From Crocinitomicaceae bacterium (lineage in GTDB: Bacteria; Bacteroidota; Bacteroidia; Flavobacteriales_D; Crocinitomicaceae): a stretch of DNA of 64,000 bases. Shown here piece by piece: positions 50,646-60,698 of this stretch (positions within the stretch are counted from its first letter, which is position 1; each line of letters begins with the position of its first letter). The stretch covers positions 620,001-684,000 of the forward strand of contig JADJYC010000002.1 in assembly GCA_016719925.1 (NCBI GenBank), read 5' to 3'. Made by a program: the position numbers and the translations under genes. The notes under the pieces were generated by a model. It was not told where the DNA came from. It saw only the letters and a program-made list of their open reading frames with translations, and did no database searches.

Positions 50646-51398
50646 ATGCCTAAAACCAACGTTCTAGTAGTAGAAGACGAAAGCATCGTATCAAAGGATA
50701 TTCAGCATAGTCTTAAAAAACTGGGTTACAACGTGGTTGGCGCCGCATCTACCGGTGAAAAGGCATTTGAACTGGCGGCAGAAAAAAATCCTGATATCAT
50801 TCTGATGGACATCATGCTGAAGGGAGACATGAATGGAATTGAAACCGCTGAAAAAGTAAAAGCAGAGCTTCACATTCCGGTAATTTATCTTACAGCTTAT
50901 GCTGATGAATCAACACTTGCAAAAGCGAAAGTAACAGAGCCATACGGATATATTATCAAACCTTTCAAAGAAGTTGATTTACACACGTCTATTGAAATGG
51001 CGCTGTATAAATATTCGAAAGAAAAAGAAGTACTGAAAGAGCGTGATTTGTTCTATTCACTGATTGAAAATAAAGACTCCAAAGAGTTCATTTTTGTCAA
51101 GTCAAAAAGCAGGCTGGTAAAAATTAAAACAGAGGATATTTATTACGTTGAAGCGTTGAAGGATTACGTTGTGATTAATACGCTTGATGCGCGCTATACA
51201 ATCCACTCAACCATGAAGGATATCATCAGCAAATTATCAGCTGAAGCATTTATCCGGGTGCACAGATCTTTTATTGTGCGCGTTTCTAAAATTGCATCTA
51301 TCGAATATCCAAACCTCTATCTGGAAAACGATAAAAAAGTAATTCCAATTGGGGGATCATACAAGGATGAACTTCTTGAAAAACTCAATTTACTTTAA
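50646..51398 (+). CDS. LytTR-family response regulator
   Basis: 250 residues. The receiver domain (about 1-125) has VVEDE, phospho-acceptor Asp55 in LMDIML and the YIIKPF Lys; the LytTR DNA-binding domain (about 150-250) has EDIYYVEALKDYVVINT and FIRVHRSFIVRVSKI. It should bind DNA when phosphorylated by the adjacent multi-PAS kinase. The ATG is 7 bp after the kinase stop, giving a two-gene signalling pair. Confidence 0.93.
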   Translation: MPKTNVLVVEDESIVSKDIQHSLKKLGYNVVGAASTGEKAFELAAEKNPDIILMDIMLKGDMNGIETAEKVKAELHIPVIYLTAYADESTLAKAKVTEPYGYIIKPFKEVDLHTSIEMALYKYSKEKEVLKERDLFYSLIENKDSKEFIFVKSKSRLVKIKTEDIYYVEALKDYVVINTLDARYTIHSTMKDIISKLSAEAFIRVHRSFIVRVSKIASIEYPNLYLENDKKVIPIGGSYKDELLEKLNLL

Positions 51399-51442
51399 AG
51401 GAAAAATCTAAAATTTTTTAAACCCAGAGTCCGGGTAATAAA

Positions 51443-52159
51443 TTATTTGATTTTGTATTCTTTTTTGAGGTCGTAAATATCATTTATCAATTCAGAGACT
51501 TCGTCCGGATTTGTTCCGTCATACATACCGCGGATTCTTTTGTCCGGATCGATCAGAACAAAATTTTCAGTGTGAATGAAGTCTGATTCTTCACCGTGTT
51601 TGAAGTTTGGATCTTTTTCATCCGGCACCACCAGATACGATTTTCTGGCCATCAGGTAAAGCTCTTCTTTTGATCCCGTTAAAAACCACCATTGGTCTGC
51701 GTTTGCATTAAATTTTTCTGCATACGCATTCATTACTTCAACGCTGTCATATTTTGGGTTTACAGTATGACTGAGAATTTTAAAATCAGGATCGCCACTG
51801 AATTCTGTTTGTACTCGCTGCAGTTGTTTGGTCATTTTCGGGCATATTCCGCCACAGGTAGTAAAAAAGAAATCGGCAACATAAATTTTTCCTTCCAGAT
51901 CTTTTTGAGTAATGGTTTTACCAAGCTGATTGGTAAATGAAAAGTCCCCAACTACATGCCCGTCTGATACATGTGCAATGGAAGAATCTACAAGCGCTTT
52001 ATTAACGTCAGACGGATTGATTATTTTAAGCTTGTTGTCGGGATTTCGGTAATCGTCGGAGTAATAATATTTATTAATAAATCCGGCAATCAGCATGCCT
52101 GACACCACAATAACTGATACAACTATTAAGCGAAGCCTCATTGCAAGGAATTTTTGCAA
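51443..52159 (-). CDS. SCO1/SenC-family copper chaperone/thioredoxin-like protein
   Basis: 238 residues with an N-terminal TM anchor (about 9-27) and the SCO motif CGGIC in FFTTCGGICPKM, with the conserved His in HTENFVLIDP. SCO proteins deliver copper to cytochrome c oxidase CuA or act as thiol reductases; no oxidase gene is in the window. Convergent with the LytTR regulator. Confidence 0.88.
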   Translation of the reverse strand: MQKFLAMRLRLIVVSVIVVSGMLIAGFINKYYYSDDYRNPDNKLKIINPSDVNKALVDSSIAHVSDGHVVGDFSFTNQLGKTITQKDLEGKIYVADFFFTTCGGICPKMTKQLQRVQTEFSGDPDFKILSHTVNPKYDSVEVMNAYAEKFNANADQWWFLTGSKEELYLMARKSYLVVPDEKDPNFKHGEESDFIHTENFVLIDPDKRIRGMYDGTNPDEVSELINDIYDLKKEYKIK

Positions 52160-52183
52160 AGTTACTTCATTAATTAATGGTTG

Positions 52184-55061
52184 CTATTGTTTGACAAATT
52201 GAATTGTTTGCAATGACCACCCTGATGTTTCCAAAATGTAAATTCCATCAGCTAGGTGCTCAATGTTGATTGGGGTAATAACATCATAAAGAACGCCTTG
52301 TAGTAGAATCTTACCCTGTAAATCCAGAATCCGGTAACCTAATGCATTTTCTGAACCAATTACATGAATCACATCATTCGCTGGATTAGGGTAAAGCAAG
52401 AGAGAAGGCAGCAACTGATTTTCTGTTCCGAGTCCTGCAACAACATTACAGTCTGAGGTGTCAACACACCCGTTCAGATTTATTTCAACTGCGTAGCTTC
52501 CGTTTGAAGAAGGAGTAAAACTTTGACTGGTTGCACCAGAAACCGGAATATACAGAGCACAATCCAACCACTGATATGTTGCAGAATTTTGAACAGCGGA
52601 TAATTCAAATCCGTTTTGCAGAACAGAATTATCAGGCATAGGATTCACCGTTACGGATGAAACGGCAGCATTACTCTCACAACCATTCAATGTATATACC
52701 ACAGAATATGAATCAGAGGCAACAGGCGAAACATCAATAGTGTTTGTTGTTTCTCCGCCTGGTGACCATAAAAATGTTCCACCGGATATAGATGGATTAG
52801 CAATCAGATTTGCCGTTTCTCCTGCACAGATAAGTTCATCATTTACTGTAACTGTTGGTGTTTCATTGACTGTGATAACCGCATCATCAGTCGCAGGCGG
52901 GCAGCCTGTTATGGTATATGTTACAGTATAGGTGATATCACTTGACGGGAAAACAGTAATCGATGAAGATGTTTCTCCGCCCGGACTCCAAAAATAAGCG
53001 CCACCCGCGTCAGAAATAACCGCACTAATTGTAATGTCTTCTCCCTCACAAATGATGGCATCATTGATGGTTACATCAGGCGCTGCTATTACTGTAACTG
53101 TTGCGTTTTCAGTTGTGCTGGGACAAGCATTTAAGGTGTATACAACAGAATAATTCGATGTTGCTGTTGGAGAAACGTCAATTGACGAAGTTGTTTCTCC
53201 GCCGGGCGACCATAAAAATGATCCGCCGCCTGAAGAAGGTGTTGCGCTCAAAGTAGCTGTTGATCCATTACAAATAGTTTGATCAGAAACGATTAATGTT
53301 GGAGTTGTATTGACGTTAATTGTTGTGCTCGCGTCTGCAGCTGAACAACCATTTAACTCATAAGAAACAACATACGTAGTATTGCTTGATGGTGATACCA
53401 AAACAGAGCCGCTTGTCTGACCTCCGGGTGACCAGCTGAAATTTCCACCAGCCAAAGATGGCGTGGCTGTGAGATTCACAGAATTACCACTGCAAATGGT
53501 TGTCCCGCTAGTTACGGTTAATGTTGGAACTTCATTTACTGTTACAGATCCATTAAACGCAGCGCTGACACATCCATTCAGTGTATAGGTTACAGAATAA
53601 TTTGTTGTCACTGAAGGGTTCACTGATATTGTTTGAGTGGTTGCGCCTCCTGGCGTCCAGACGAAAGAACCTCCTCCCGTTGAAGGACTTGCGGTTAAGA
53701 TAGCCGTTTCACCTTCACAAATTGTTTGATTAACAAAGCTGACGGATGGGGTTGAGTTAATAGTAATGTTTTGAGTAGTGATATCACAGCCCGAACTATT
53801 ACAAGCCTCAAGTGTGACGGTGTAATTTCCCGCAGCAGAATAACAAATACTTCCCGAATTTTGAGCGCTGGAACTGGTAACAGTTGCACCTGGAAAACTC
53901 CAGGTCCAACTGGCGGGGGAGTTGGAGCTATTATCGCTGAAACTGATACAGCTGCCCGCACAAGCGCTATTAGCACTGCTATTCATATTAGCAACAGGCG
54001 GAACAGAAGGTGTTTCATACCAGCTTGCAATAAAATCTCTGCTTAGACCGTCGGCCGTTGTAAAATCGCCGCCTGCATAAAATGTTCCATTATAAACGGA
54101 CGCAGATTTTACATAACCATTCATCCCTGTTCCCATGGCAGACCATGTTGAGGAATTCGGATTCCATTTTGCAATTTTGTTGGCACTTGTTCCGCTGGCT
54201 GTATTGAAGTCTCCGCCAACTATTAAATTACCATTGTATTCATGAATAGCGCGGACATAGCTGTCTACACCTGTTCCCAGCGGGGTCCAGTCTGAGCCGT
54301 CATACATTGCAACGCCGTTGAAAGCAGTGGTAACTCCATCAATGCTCAGATCGGTAAAATGTCCGCCTTTTCAGGATTTAACAAAAAGTACCCCTTACCG
54401 TGCTGTCAACTCCGCCCTGAATATCCACTCCTGAATCACCACCAACCCAGTTCGTTCCGTTCCATTTTACTAATCCGTCACAAGCAGAACATCCTCCCGC
54501 GTTGTTAAAATCACCACCAACCCAAAACTCACCTTCAAATTCAATCATACATCTGATGTCATTATCAAAATCAGCAGGGCTGCCAATGGGTTGCCATGTT
54601 GTACCATCCCATCTTGCAACGCGCGAACAAGGCTGACCATCTGCTTCAGTAAAATCGCCCCCGGCAACTAAATCACCGTTCCAAATCGCAAGACACAAAA
54701 CATCGTTGTTAAAACCGGTTCCCAGCGGCGTCCATGTTGATCCATCCCACACTCCAATTCCATTGCATCCGGTACATGGCTGGAAATTATTCCAGAAATC
54801 GCCAACAACAACCAGATTACCATTCCATTCAATAGCCGCGCGTCCGACTAAACCAACTCCGCCACCCAAACAACTCCACGCTGACTCATCCCAGGTTGCA
54901 ACCTTACCACAAGGATTATTAAAGCTTCCAACATTAACAAGCTGTCCATTCCAGACACACATGCCGTGACTGCTGTTGTTGGTTCCGCCACCCACATCCT
55001 GCCACTGTCCAAACAAAACGCCCTGAAACAGACAAAGAAATAGTATAAAGTAATTTCTCAT
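52184..55061 (-). CDS. Large secreted protein with Ig-like/PKD repeats and T9SS type A sorting domain (frameshifts)
   Basis: About 960 residues from ATG 55061 (MRNYFILFLCLFQGVLFG). The frame breaks near 54310-54420 (a stretch reading GTFC stop, then GGHFTDL...) requiring at least one, probably two indels to join. Order: signal peptide; kelch-like repeats (WNGNLVVVGDF, WNGDLVAGGDF, YNGNLIVGGDF); a PKD domain (about 105-180 of the second part); five tandem Ig-like repeats of ~74 residues; a C-terminal T9SS domain (LLYPNPANDVIHV, ADGIYILETSG). It is secreted and probably attached to the cell surface. Function unknown; adhesion-like architecture. Confidence 0.8.
52640..53752 (-). repeat. Five tandem ~222-bp repeats encoding Ig-like domains
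   Basis: Within the T9SS protein, five consecutive ~74-residue units share the core GG-x-F-x-WSPGG-x-T-(T/S)-x-(T/S)-I-x-V-x-P and YTLNGC. They are divergent at nucleotide level but clearly homologous. Confidence 0.8.
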
Positions 55062-55209
55062 GAAGTAATTTTTAGACAAGCAATAAGCCCTCATAATTCG
55101 ATTTAAATGACGAACCGGATTTAGAATAGGTTGCTATTTTCACGGAGATTGGAATAAATTTAAATCAACCCATGTAATTGTAAGATTTAAGGGGGCTGAC
55201 AGAAAGGTT

Positions 55210-57452
55210 TTATAAACGTATTCCAACAATACAAACATCATCTACCTGTTCCATTGAGCCCTTCCAGGCATCGAATTTTTTTTTGAGCGCTTCGCGCTGA
55301 TCATCGATTCCTTGCCCGGACGATGATAGAAGCAGTTTTTTGAGTGAAGAGTATTTGAATTTTTTATTTTTTAAACCACCAAACTGATCAGCAAAACCAT
55401 CTGTGAATAAATAAATAAGCTCATTTGATTTCAAAAGTAAACGATGCGTTTCAAAAGGAATTCTTTTTGAAAATCTGCCCACTGGTTGTTTTGTGGCTTT
55501 TACTTCATGTAAAAAACGAGAGGTTCCGGGATTTGTAATAGTGCTGGCTTTATCATAAATGTGGGCCCTGTCAGACACGATCCACAATCCATTATTTGCG
55601 CCGGAATAAAGTATTTGCACTTCGTTTTTTTGTATCTGTTCAATTGCGATAAGGGAGATATCCATTCCATCTTTTAATTCGTTGTCATTTTGTTCAAAGG
55701 TTTCAATCACCAAATCAGTTACTTTGTTGAGAATTTTTCCGGGATCGGTAATTCCTAATTCGTTAACGTTTTTATTCAGCGCCGTTGAACAAATAACGCT
55801 TACCATTGCGCCCGGCACGCCATGACCCGTGCAGTCTGCAACGGCAAAGAACAAGGTTTTTTTTCCGGAACTGTCAATCTCGGACAACCAATAAAAATCG
55901 CCCGCAACAATATCTTTAGGGCGGTAAAAAACAAAGCTGTTTTGGAGCGAATTTTTTATTTTCAGCGCAGTAGGTAAAATCGCATTTTGAATTCGTTTGG
56001 CGTAATTGATACTATCAATAATTTCTTTGTTTTTTGACTTTAACTGAAGATTGGTTTGGGCAATAATTGAAGCGGTTTTTTTCTGATGTCTTGCAAAATA
56101 AAAAACCAGAATTGCAAGCAGGCCCAAAACGATCAAGCCCCCCAATAAGAGCTTGTTCCAGAATTTTCCGGCTTCAATATCACGCTGCACAGCAACCTGT
56201 TCTTTTTCATGTTGCAATGCAAGTGAAAGGGAGTCTTGAATTTGTTTGGACTCAAACTCGTGCGTAATAGCTAAACGATCTATTTCTGCAAGTGTATTTT
56301 GAGAACTTAAACTATCACGCAGAGCATCAAATTTTATATAATATTCAAGTGCCTTTTCGTGTTTTCCGAGTCCTTTGTAAGCTATGGAAATTTGTTCAAG
56401 AACTTGTTGTCTTACGTCATTAGCACCGGCATTTACTGCCATTTCCAGCGACCGGAAAGAAGAGTCAAGTGCCTGCTGATATTTTTTCTGCTCGTTGTAA
56501 ATCAAAATCATGTACACCAATGTTTGACACTGACCAAAAATGTCTTGATTTTTTCGCCAGAGATCCAGGCTAACTTTCAGGCGGGTGAGTCCTTCATCGA
56601 GATTTTCTTTTTTGTGATAATACATCAGCCCAATGTTTTCATTGGCGATTGCCACCGATCTTTCACTGCCCAATGAGTCTGCAATCTGATAAGATTTTTC
56701 GAAAAAATAAATTGCGCTGTCATATTCCTTTGCATACTCATGCATTAATCCAATGTTGTTATATAAACCGCCGACGGCCGCCATGTTTTGAGACTTGAGT
56801 TGGATGTCCAACGATTTGTAATAATACTCACGGGCTTTTGTAAGCTCTCCCTTTACATTATAAACAATACCAATTTTGCATAGGCATTAGCGAGCAACGT
56901 TTCATCTTTATTAATTTCTGCAAGACTGATGGCTTCAAAATAATAATCAAGCGCTTCAGCATGTCGGCCCTGTTCTCTTGCAATCCATCCACAATCCAGC
57001 AGTGCCTCACATTTGATTTTATAATCAGAAGATTTTCTGGAAATTTTTAATGTTTTCTGATAGTATTCATCTGCCTTTACTAGGTTTCCGTTTTGATAAT
57101 AAATGTCTGCAAGTAATGACTGATTATTTACTGCGGTTTCAACAGTTGGAGTGTAATGCTGCAGCAAAGAATCTTCTCTGTTCAGATGATAAAGTGCAGA
57201 ATCAAATTCACCCAGATTTTTATAAGCCTGTCCCAACAAATGGTGGACTCCAATTTGTTTGCGCGGATCGTCGTATTTGAATAGATTTTGAGTCAGAATT
57301 TGTTTTACAGAATCCGGATTCTGATCTACTCTGGCTTCCAGTGCGCTTATAAATGAATTTGTGCCCTGAGAAAATAAAATCCCGGTGAAAAAAAATAGAA
57401 TAAATGATGGCACAATTTTTCTCACGAAGACAAGATACGAAAAGCGGGTCAA
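55210..57452 (-). CDS. TPR-SpoIIE (PP2C) signalling protein (1-bp frameshift)
   Basis: About 747 residues. A missing A at about 56875 splits ANAYAK-IGIVYNVKGE; restoring it fuses an N-terminal signal peptide plus TPR array to the rest. Order: signal peptide, 6-7 TPRs (LYNNIGLMHEYAKEYDSAIYFF, LGKHEKALEYYIK), TM helix (about 430-450, LLLGGLIVLGLLAILVFYFA), coiled coil, SpoIIE domain with DIVAGDFYWLS, DCTGHGVPGA, DGMDISL and FTDGFADQFGG. The start is uncertain: 57452 is used, GTG at 57425 is the alternative. Its phosphatase domain is close to that at 5392-7220, suggesting paralogues. Confidence 0.87.
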
Positions 57453-57477
57453 ATATAATTTAAGACATTCAGAACAA

Positions 57478-57500
57478 CAACCGTAATCAGATTACGGTTG
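57478..57500 (-). terminator. Hairpin terminator downstream of the TPR-SpoIIE gene's upstream neighbour
   Basis: CAACCGTAAT-CAG-ATTACGGTTG is a perfect 10-bp stem with a 3-nt loop between the aspS stop (57515) and the next start (57452). On the minus strand the trailing sequence is TTGTTGTTCT, a modest T-tract. Probably terminates aspS. Confidence 0.6.
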
Positions 57501-57514
57501 AGTAGATGCGTAAA

Positions 57515-59272
57515 TTAATTAATTGGTTTTGTCTGAATAAACAATTCGTCCAGCTGCTCTTTGTATAAAACAGAAGGTGAATCAATCATCATATCACGGC
57601 CGCTGTTGTTTTTTGGAAATGCGATGTAATCACGAATTGAATCAGAGCCGCCCATGGTTGCAACCAAACGATCCAATCCAAAAGCAAGTCCGCCGTGCGG
57701 TGGAGCACCAAATTCAAACGCATTCATCAAAAACCCGAATTGAGCTTCAGCGTCTTCTTTTGTAAATCCAAGCAGTTCAAACATTTTTGCCTGAAGTTTT
57801 TTATCATGGATACGAATTGAACCACCGCCCAGCTCAACTCCATTCATTGCTAAGTCATATGCATTTGCTCTTACTTTGCCCGGTTCAGTTTCTAATAAAT
57901 GAATGTCTTCAGGTTTTGGTGAAGTAAACGGGTGGTGCATGGCATGCCAGCGTTTATTTTCTTCGTCAAATTCAAGTAAAGGAAAATCAAGGACCCACAA
58001 TGGCTTAAACTCACCAGCTTTTCGAAGGCCTAATAAATTTCCAAGATGTAAGCGAAGCTCATTCATTTGACTTCTTACTTTGGATTCTGTGCCCGAAAGA
58101 ACAAAAATTAAATCGCCGGCCACTGCGTGGCATTTTTTCGCCCAAAGTGACAGCGCATCGTTATCAAAAAACTTATCTACTGATGATTTGAATGTTCCGT
58201 CAGTATTGCATTTGCAATAAATCAAACCCTTTGCGCCAATTTGCGGGCGTTTTACAAATTCAGTCAATTCATCCAGTTGTTTTCTGGTAAATTCTGAACA
58301 ACCTTTTGCAACAATTCCAATAACTAATTCTGCGTCATCAAATACCGCAAAGTTTTTTCCTTTTGCAACTTCATTCAATTCCACAAACTCCATCCCAAAA
58401 CGAATGTCTGGTTTATCAGATCCATATCGTTTTATAGCTTCCGCAAAAGTCATACGCGCAAAACCTTCTTTAAACTCTATACCACGGCAGGTTTTGAATA
58501 GGTGCTTGATTAATCCCTCAAACGTTTTTAATACGTCTTCCTGCTCCACAAAAGCCATTTCACAGTCTATCTGAGTAAACTCCGGTTGCCGATCAGCACG
58601 TAAATCTTCATCACGAAAACATTTCACAATTTGATAGTATCGGTCAAAACCAGAAACCATTAAAAGCTGCTTAAATGTTTGCGGAGATTGTGGCAATGCG
58701 TAGAATTGACCGGGATTCATTCTGCTTGGTACTACAAAATCACGCGCTCCCTCCGGTGTAGATTTAATTAAAACAGGAGTTTCAACATCCATAAAATCAC
58801 AGGAGTCCAGATATTTTCTGGTTTCAAGGGCGACTTTATTTCTGAGTTTAAGTTTTTCCTGAACTGGATTTCTGCGCAGATCCAGGTAACGGTATTTCAT
58901 TCTTAATTCTTCGCCACCATCCGTCTCGTCTTCAATTGTAAACGGAGGAACAACCGAGGCGTTCAATAAATTTACTGCTGTTGCTTCTACTTCAATAGCA
59001 CCCGTTTTTAAATTTGGATTGGGACTGTGACGAGCAATAACTTTACCGCTTATCTGAACAACAAATTCTCTTCCAAGAGATTTTAACCCGTTAATTACTT
59101 CATCAGCTACCCTACCATTTTCAGCTACAATCTGTGTGACACCATAACGGTCACGCAAATCCACCCAAATCAGATTTCCTTTATCACGAACGGTTTGTAC
59201 CCATCCACTGAGGGTAACGTTATTTCCGATGTTTTTTTCTGATAATTCGCCGCAGGTGTGTGATCTGTACAT
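57515..59272 (-). CDS. aspS: Aspartyl-tRNA synthetase
   Basis: 585 residues from ATG 59272 (MYRSHTCGELSEKNIG); the open frame to 59293 adds seven residues that do not match the family start. The anticodon OB domain is followed by class II motif 2 (FRDEDLRADRQPEFTQID), the bacterial GAD insertion, and motif 3 (GLAFGLDRLVATMGG). The intact frame charges tRNA-Asp. Its -7 box TACATTTG lies 18 bp before the ATG. Confidence 0.96.
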   Translation of the reverse strand: MYRSHTCGELSEKNIGNNVTLSGWVQTVRDKGNLIWVDLRDRYGVTQIVAENGRVADEVINGLKSLGREFVVQISGKVIARHSPNPNLKTGAIEVEATAVNLLNASVVPPFTIEDETDGGEELRMKYRYLDLRRNPVQEKLKLRNKVALETRKYLDSCDFMDVETPVLIKSTPEGARDFVVPSRMNPGQFYALPQSPQTFKQLLMVSGFDRYYQIVKCFRDEDLRADRQPEFTQIDCEMAFVEQEDVLKTFEGLIKHLFKTCRGIEFKEGFARMTFAEAIKRYGSDKPDIRFGMEFVELNEVAKGKNFAVFDDAELVIGIVAKGCSEFTRKQLDELTEFVKRPQIGAKGLIYCKCNTDGTFKSSVDKFFDNDALSLWAKKCHAVAGDLIFVLSGTESKVRSQMNELRLHLGNLLGLRKAGEFKPLWVLDFPLLEFDEENKRWHAMHHPFTSPKPEDIHLLETEPGKVRANAYDLAMNGVELGGGSIRIHDKKLQAKMFELLGFTKEDAEAQFGFLMNAFEFGAPPHGGLAFGLDRLVATMGGSDSIRDYIAFPKNNSGRDMMIDSPSVLYKEQLDELFIQTKPIN

Positions 59273-59290
59273 AAAATAAAAATTGGAATG

Positions 59291-59298
59291 CAAATGTA
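59291..59298 (-). promoter_or_regulatory. -7 element upstream of aspS
   Basis: Minus-strand TACATTTG, a perfect TAnnTTTG, 18 nt before the ATG at 59272. A -33 TTG is not well placed. Confidence 0.45.
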
Positions 59299-59332
59299 GT
59301 GATATAGATCAAGAGATGAATTCCACGGATAA

Positions 59333-59365
59333 ACAAAAGCCGGAGGTTTTGTCTCCGGCTTTTGT
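59333..59365 (-). terminator. Strong terminator after the 59382-60032 gene
   Basis: ACAAAAGCCGGAG and CTCCGGCTTTTGT form a perfect 13-bp stem with loop GTTTTGT, followed on the minus strand by TTTAT. It separates that gene from aspS. Confidence 0.8.
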
Positions 59366-59381
59366 TTTTGATCAGGTTATT

Positions 59382-60032
59382 CTATTTCGTTTTAATCAAT
59401 TGAATGGTTCGGCCACCAATGAACCCTTTTTTCATGGCCATTTCCGGATCATCCATAATGATACCGTCAAAAATCAAACCGCTGTCTTTGCCTTCTTTAC
59501 AGGCGCTTTCGTAAAGTTTGTTCATGAAGTTGTCGATGTCATCTTTGCCCATTTTTAATTGTCCCAGATTGGTAAAGTTTGTTACTTCTATTGATTTCAC
59601 CACATCATATTCTTTAATAGGAAGGCCCAGATAATAAACTGTAATTGCGCCGCATTTTTTCATGTAATCTTTAACATTGTAAGTGCACTGATAAGTTGGA
59701 TTTGCATCATTGAATTTAATGAGTTCCATTTTCAAAATACCATAGACAATGATTGCATCAAAATCACCAATTTTACCTTTCTGAACTTTTTCAAGCGCTT
59801 CGTCCAGCGTCAAAACCACTTTGTAGATTCCTGATACATCACCGGCGCTTGCAGCATCATTTTTACCGCTTGCGGGATATTTTGTTTTGGCCACAACAGT
59901 GTAGGCATCGCTTGGAATGCTGTTGACAAATACTTTTTTACCTTGATAAACTACGTTGCATTTACCATTTTGAGCAACTGAAATCATTCCTGAACCAGAC
60001 AGGAACACCAACATTAGTATTAACGTTTTCAT
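59382..60032 (-). CDS. Secreted protein of unknown function
   Basis: 216 residues with a signal peptide (MKTLILMLVFLSGSGMISVAQ). Segments such as VFVNSIPSDAYTVVAKTKYP, DFDAIIVYGILKMELIKF and YMKKCGAITVYYLGLPIKE suggest an alpha/beta fold with a conserved Cys in MKKCG. No named family recognised. Single gene between a divergent tadA and aspS, with its own terminator at 59333-59365. Confidence 0.6.
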   Translation of the reverse strand: MKTLILMLVFLSGSGMISVAQNGKCNVVYQGKKVFVNSIPSDAYTVVAKTKYPASGKNDAASAGDVSGIYKVVLTLDEALEKVQKGKIGDFDAIIVYGILKMELIKFNDANPTYQCTYNVKDYMKKCGAITVYYLGLPIKEYDVVKSIEVTNFTNLGQLKMGKDDIDNFMNKLYESACKEGKDSGLIFDGIIMDDPEMAMKKGFIGGRTIQLIKTK

Positions 60033-60175
60033 AGAAAGAATTTTTTGTAAAATTAGTTTTTCAAAGGTTGAATGAAATACGGGATTTTACTGAGATTACG
60101 CTCATGATCCAAACTGACAAAAATCAAGGTGAAAGAATATAAACACTACGAAAATTATTTTACAAGCTAAAACAG

Positions 60176-60183
60176 TATTTTTG
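60176..60183 (+). promoter_or_regulatory. -7 element directly before tadA
   Basis: TATTTTTG (TAnnTTTG) with only TATT before the tadA ATG at 60188. Implies a leaderless or near-leaderless mRNA. Confidence 0.45.
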
Positions 60184-60187
60184 TATT

Positions 60188-60652
60188 ATGCAGGATCAAC
60201 CACTAGACCCATTTAATGACGAGTATTTTATGCGTCAGGCCTTGCGTCAGGCGGAGATGGCTTTTGCTGCAGATGAGGTGCCGGTTGGTTGTGTGATTGT
60301 TCTGGACAAAAGAATTATAGCGCGTGCGCACAATCTTACAGAAAAACTGCATGATGTAACCGCGCATGCAGAAATGCAGGCAATTACATCAGCTGCTGAA
60401 TTTTTGGGAGCTAAATATCTTAAGAAATGCACAGTTTATATCACGCTTGAGCCTTGTGTTATGTGTGCGGGTGCATTGGCGTGGTCACAGGTTGACAGAA
60501 TAGTTTACGGGGCAACAGATGAAAAAAGAGGAGTATCGAATGTGTCCAAAAATATTTTTCATCCAAAAACCGTTGTTGAGGGCGGTTTGTTAGCTGAAGA
60601 ATCTACTAAGCTGCTGCAGGAATTTTTTTCAAAAAACGCAAACAGAATTTGA
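60188..60652 (+). CDS. tadA: tRNA-specific adenosine deaminase
   Basis: 154 residues. The zinc/catalytic motif is HAEMQAI plus PCVMCAGAL, and the N-terminal RQALRQAEMAFAADEVPVGC matches the TadA family. It converts A34 to inosine in tRNA-Arg(ACG). Single gene, divergent from 59382-60032, convergent with the large secreted-protein gene. Confidence 0.93.
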   Translation: MQDQPLDPFNDEYFMRQALRQAEMAFAADEVPVGCVIVLDKRIIARAHNLTEKLHDVTAHAEMQAITSAAEFLGAKYLKKCTVYITLEPCVMCAGALAWSQVDRIVYGATDEKRGVSNVSKNIFHPKTVVEGGLLAEESTKLLQEFFSKNANRI

Positions 60653-60698
60653 CGTAGCTTTTCTTTTTACGGGATTGATTTCTGGAGCCAGAGGATTC

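Noticed and set aside
51399..51442. ACCC/GGGT hairpin between the LytTR and SCO genes as a terminator
   Set aside because: Only a 4-bp stem and no T-run; too weak to call.
52640..53752. CRISPR array in a repetitive stretch
   Set aside because: Repeats are ~222 bp, coding and diverged, without short direct repeats or unique spacers; they encode Ig-like domains.
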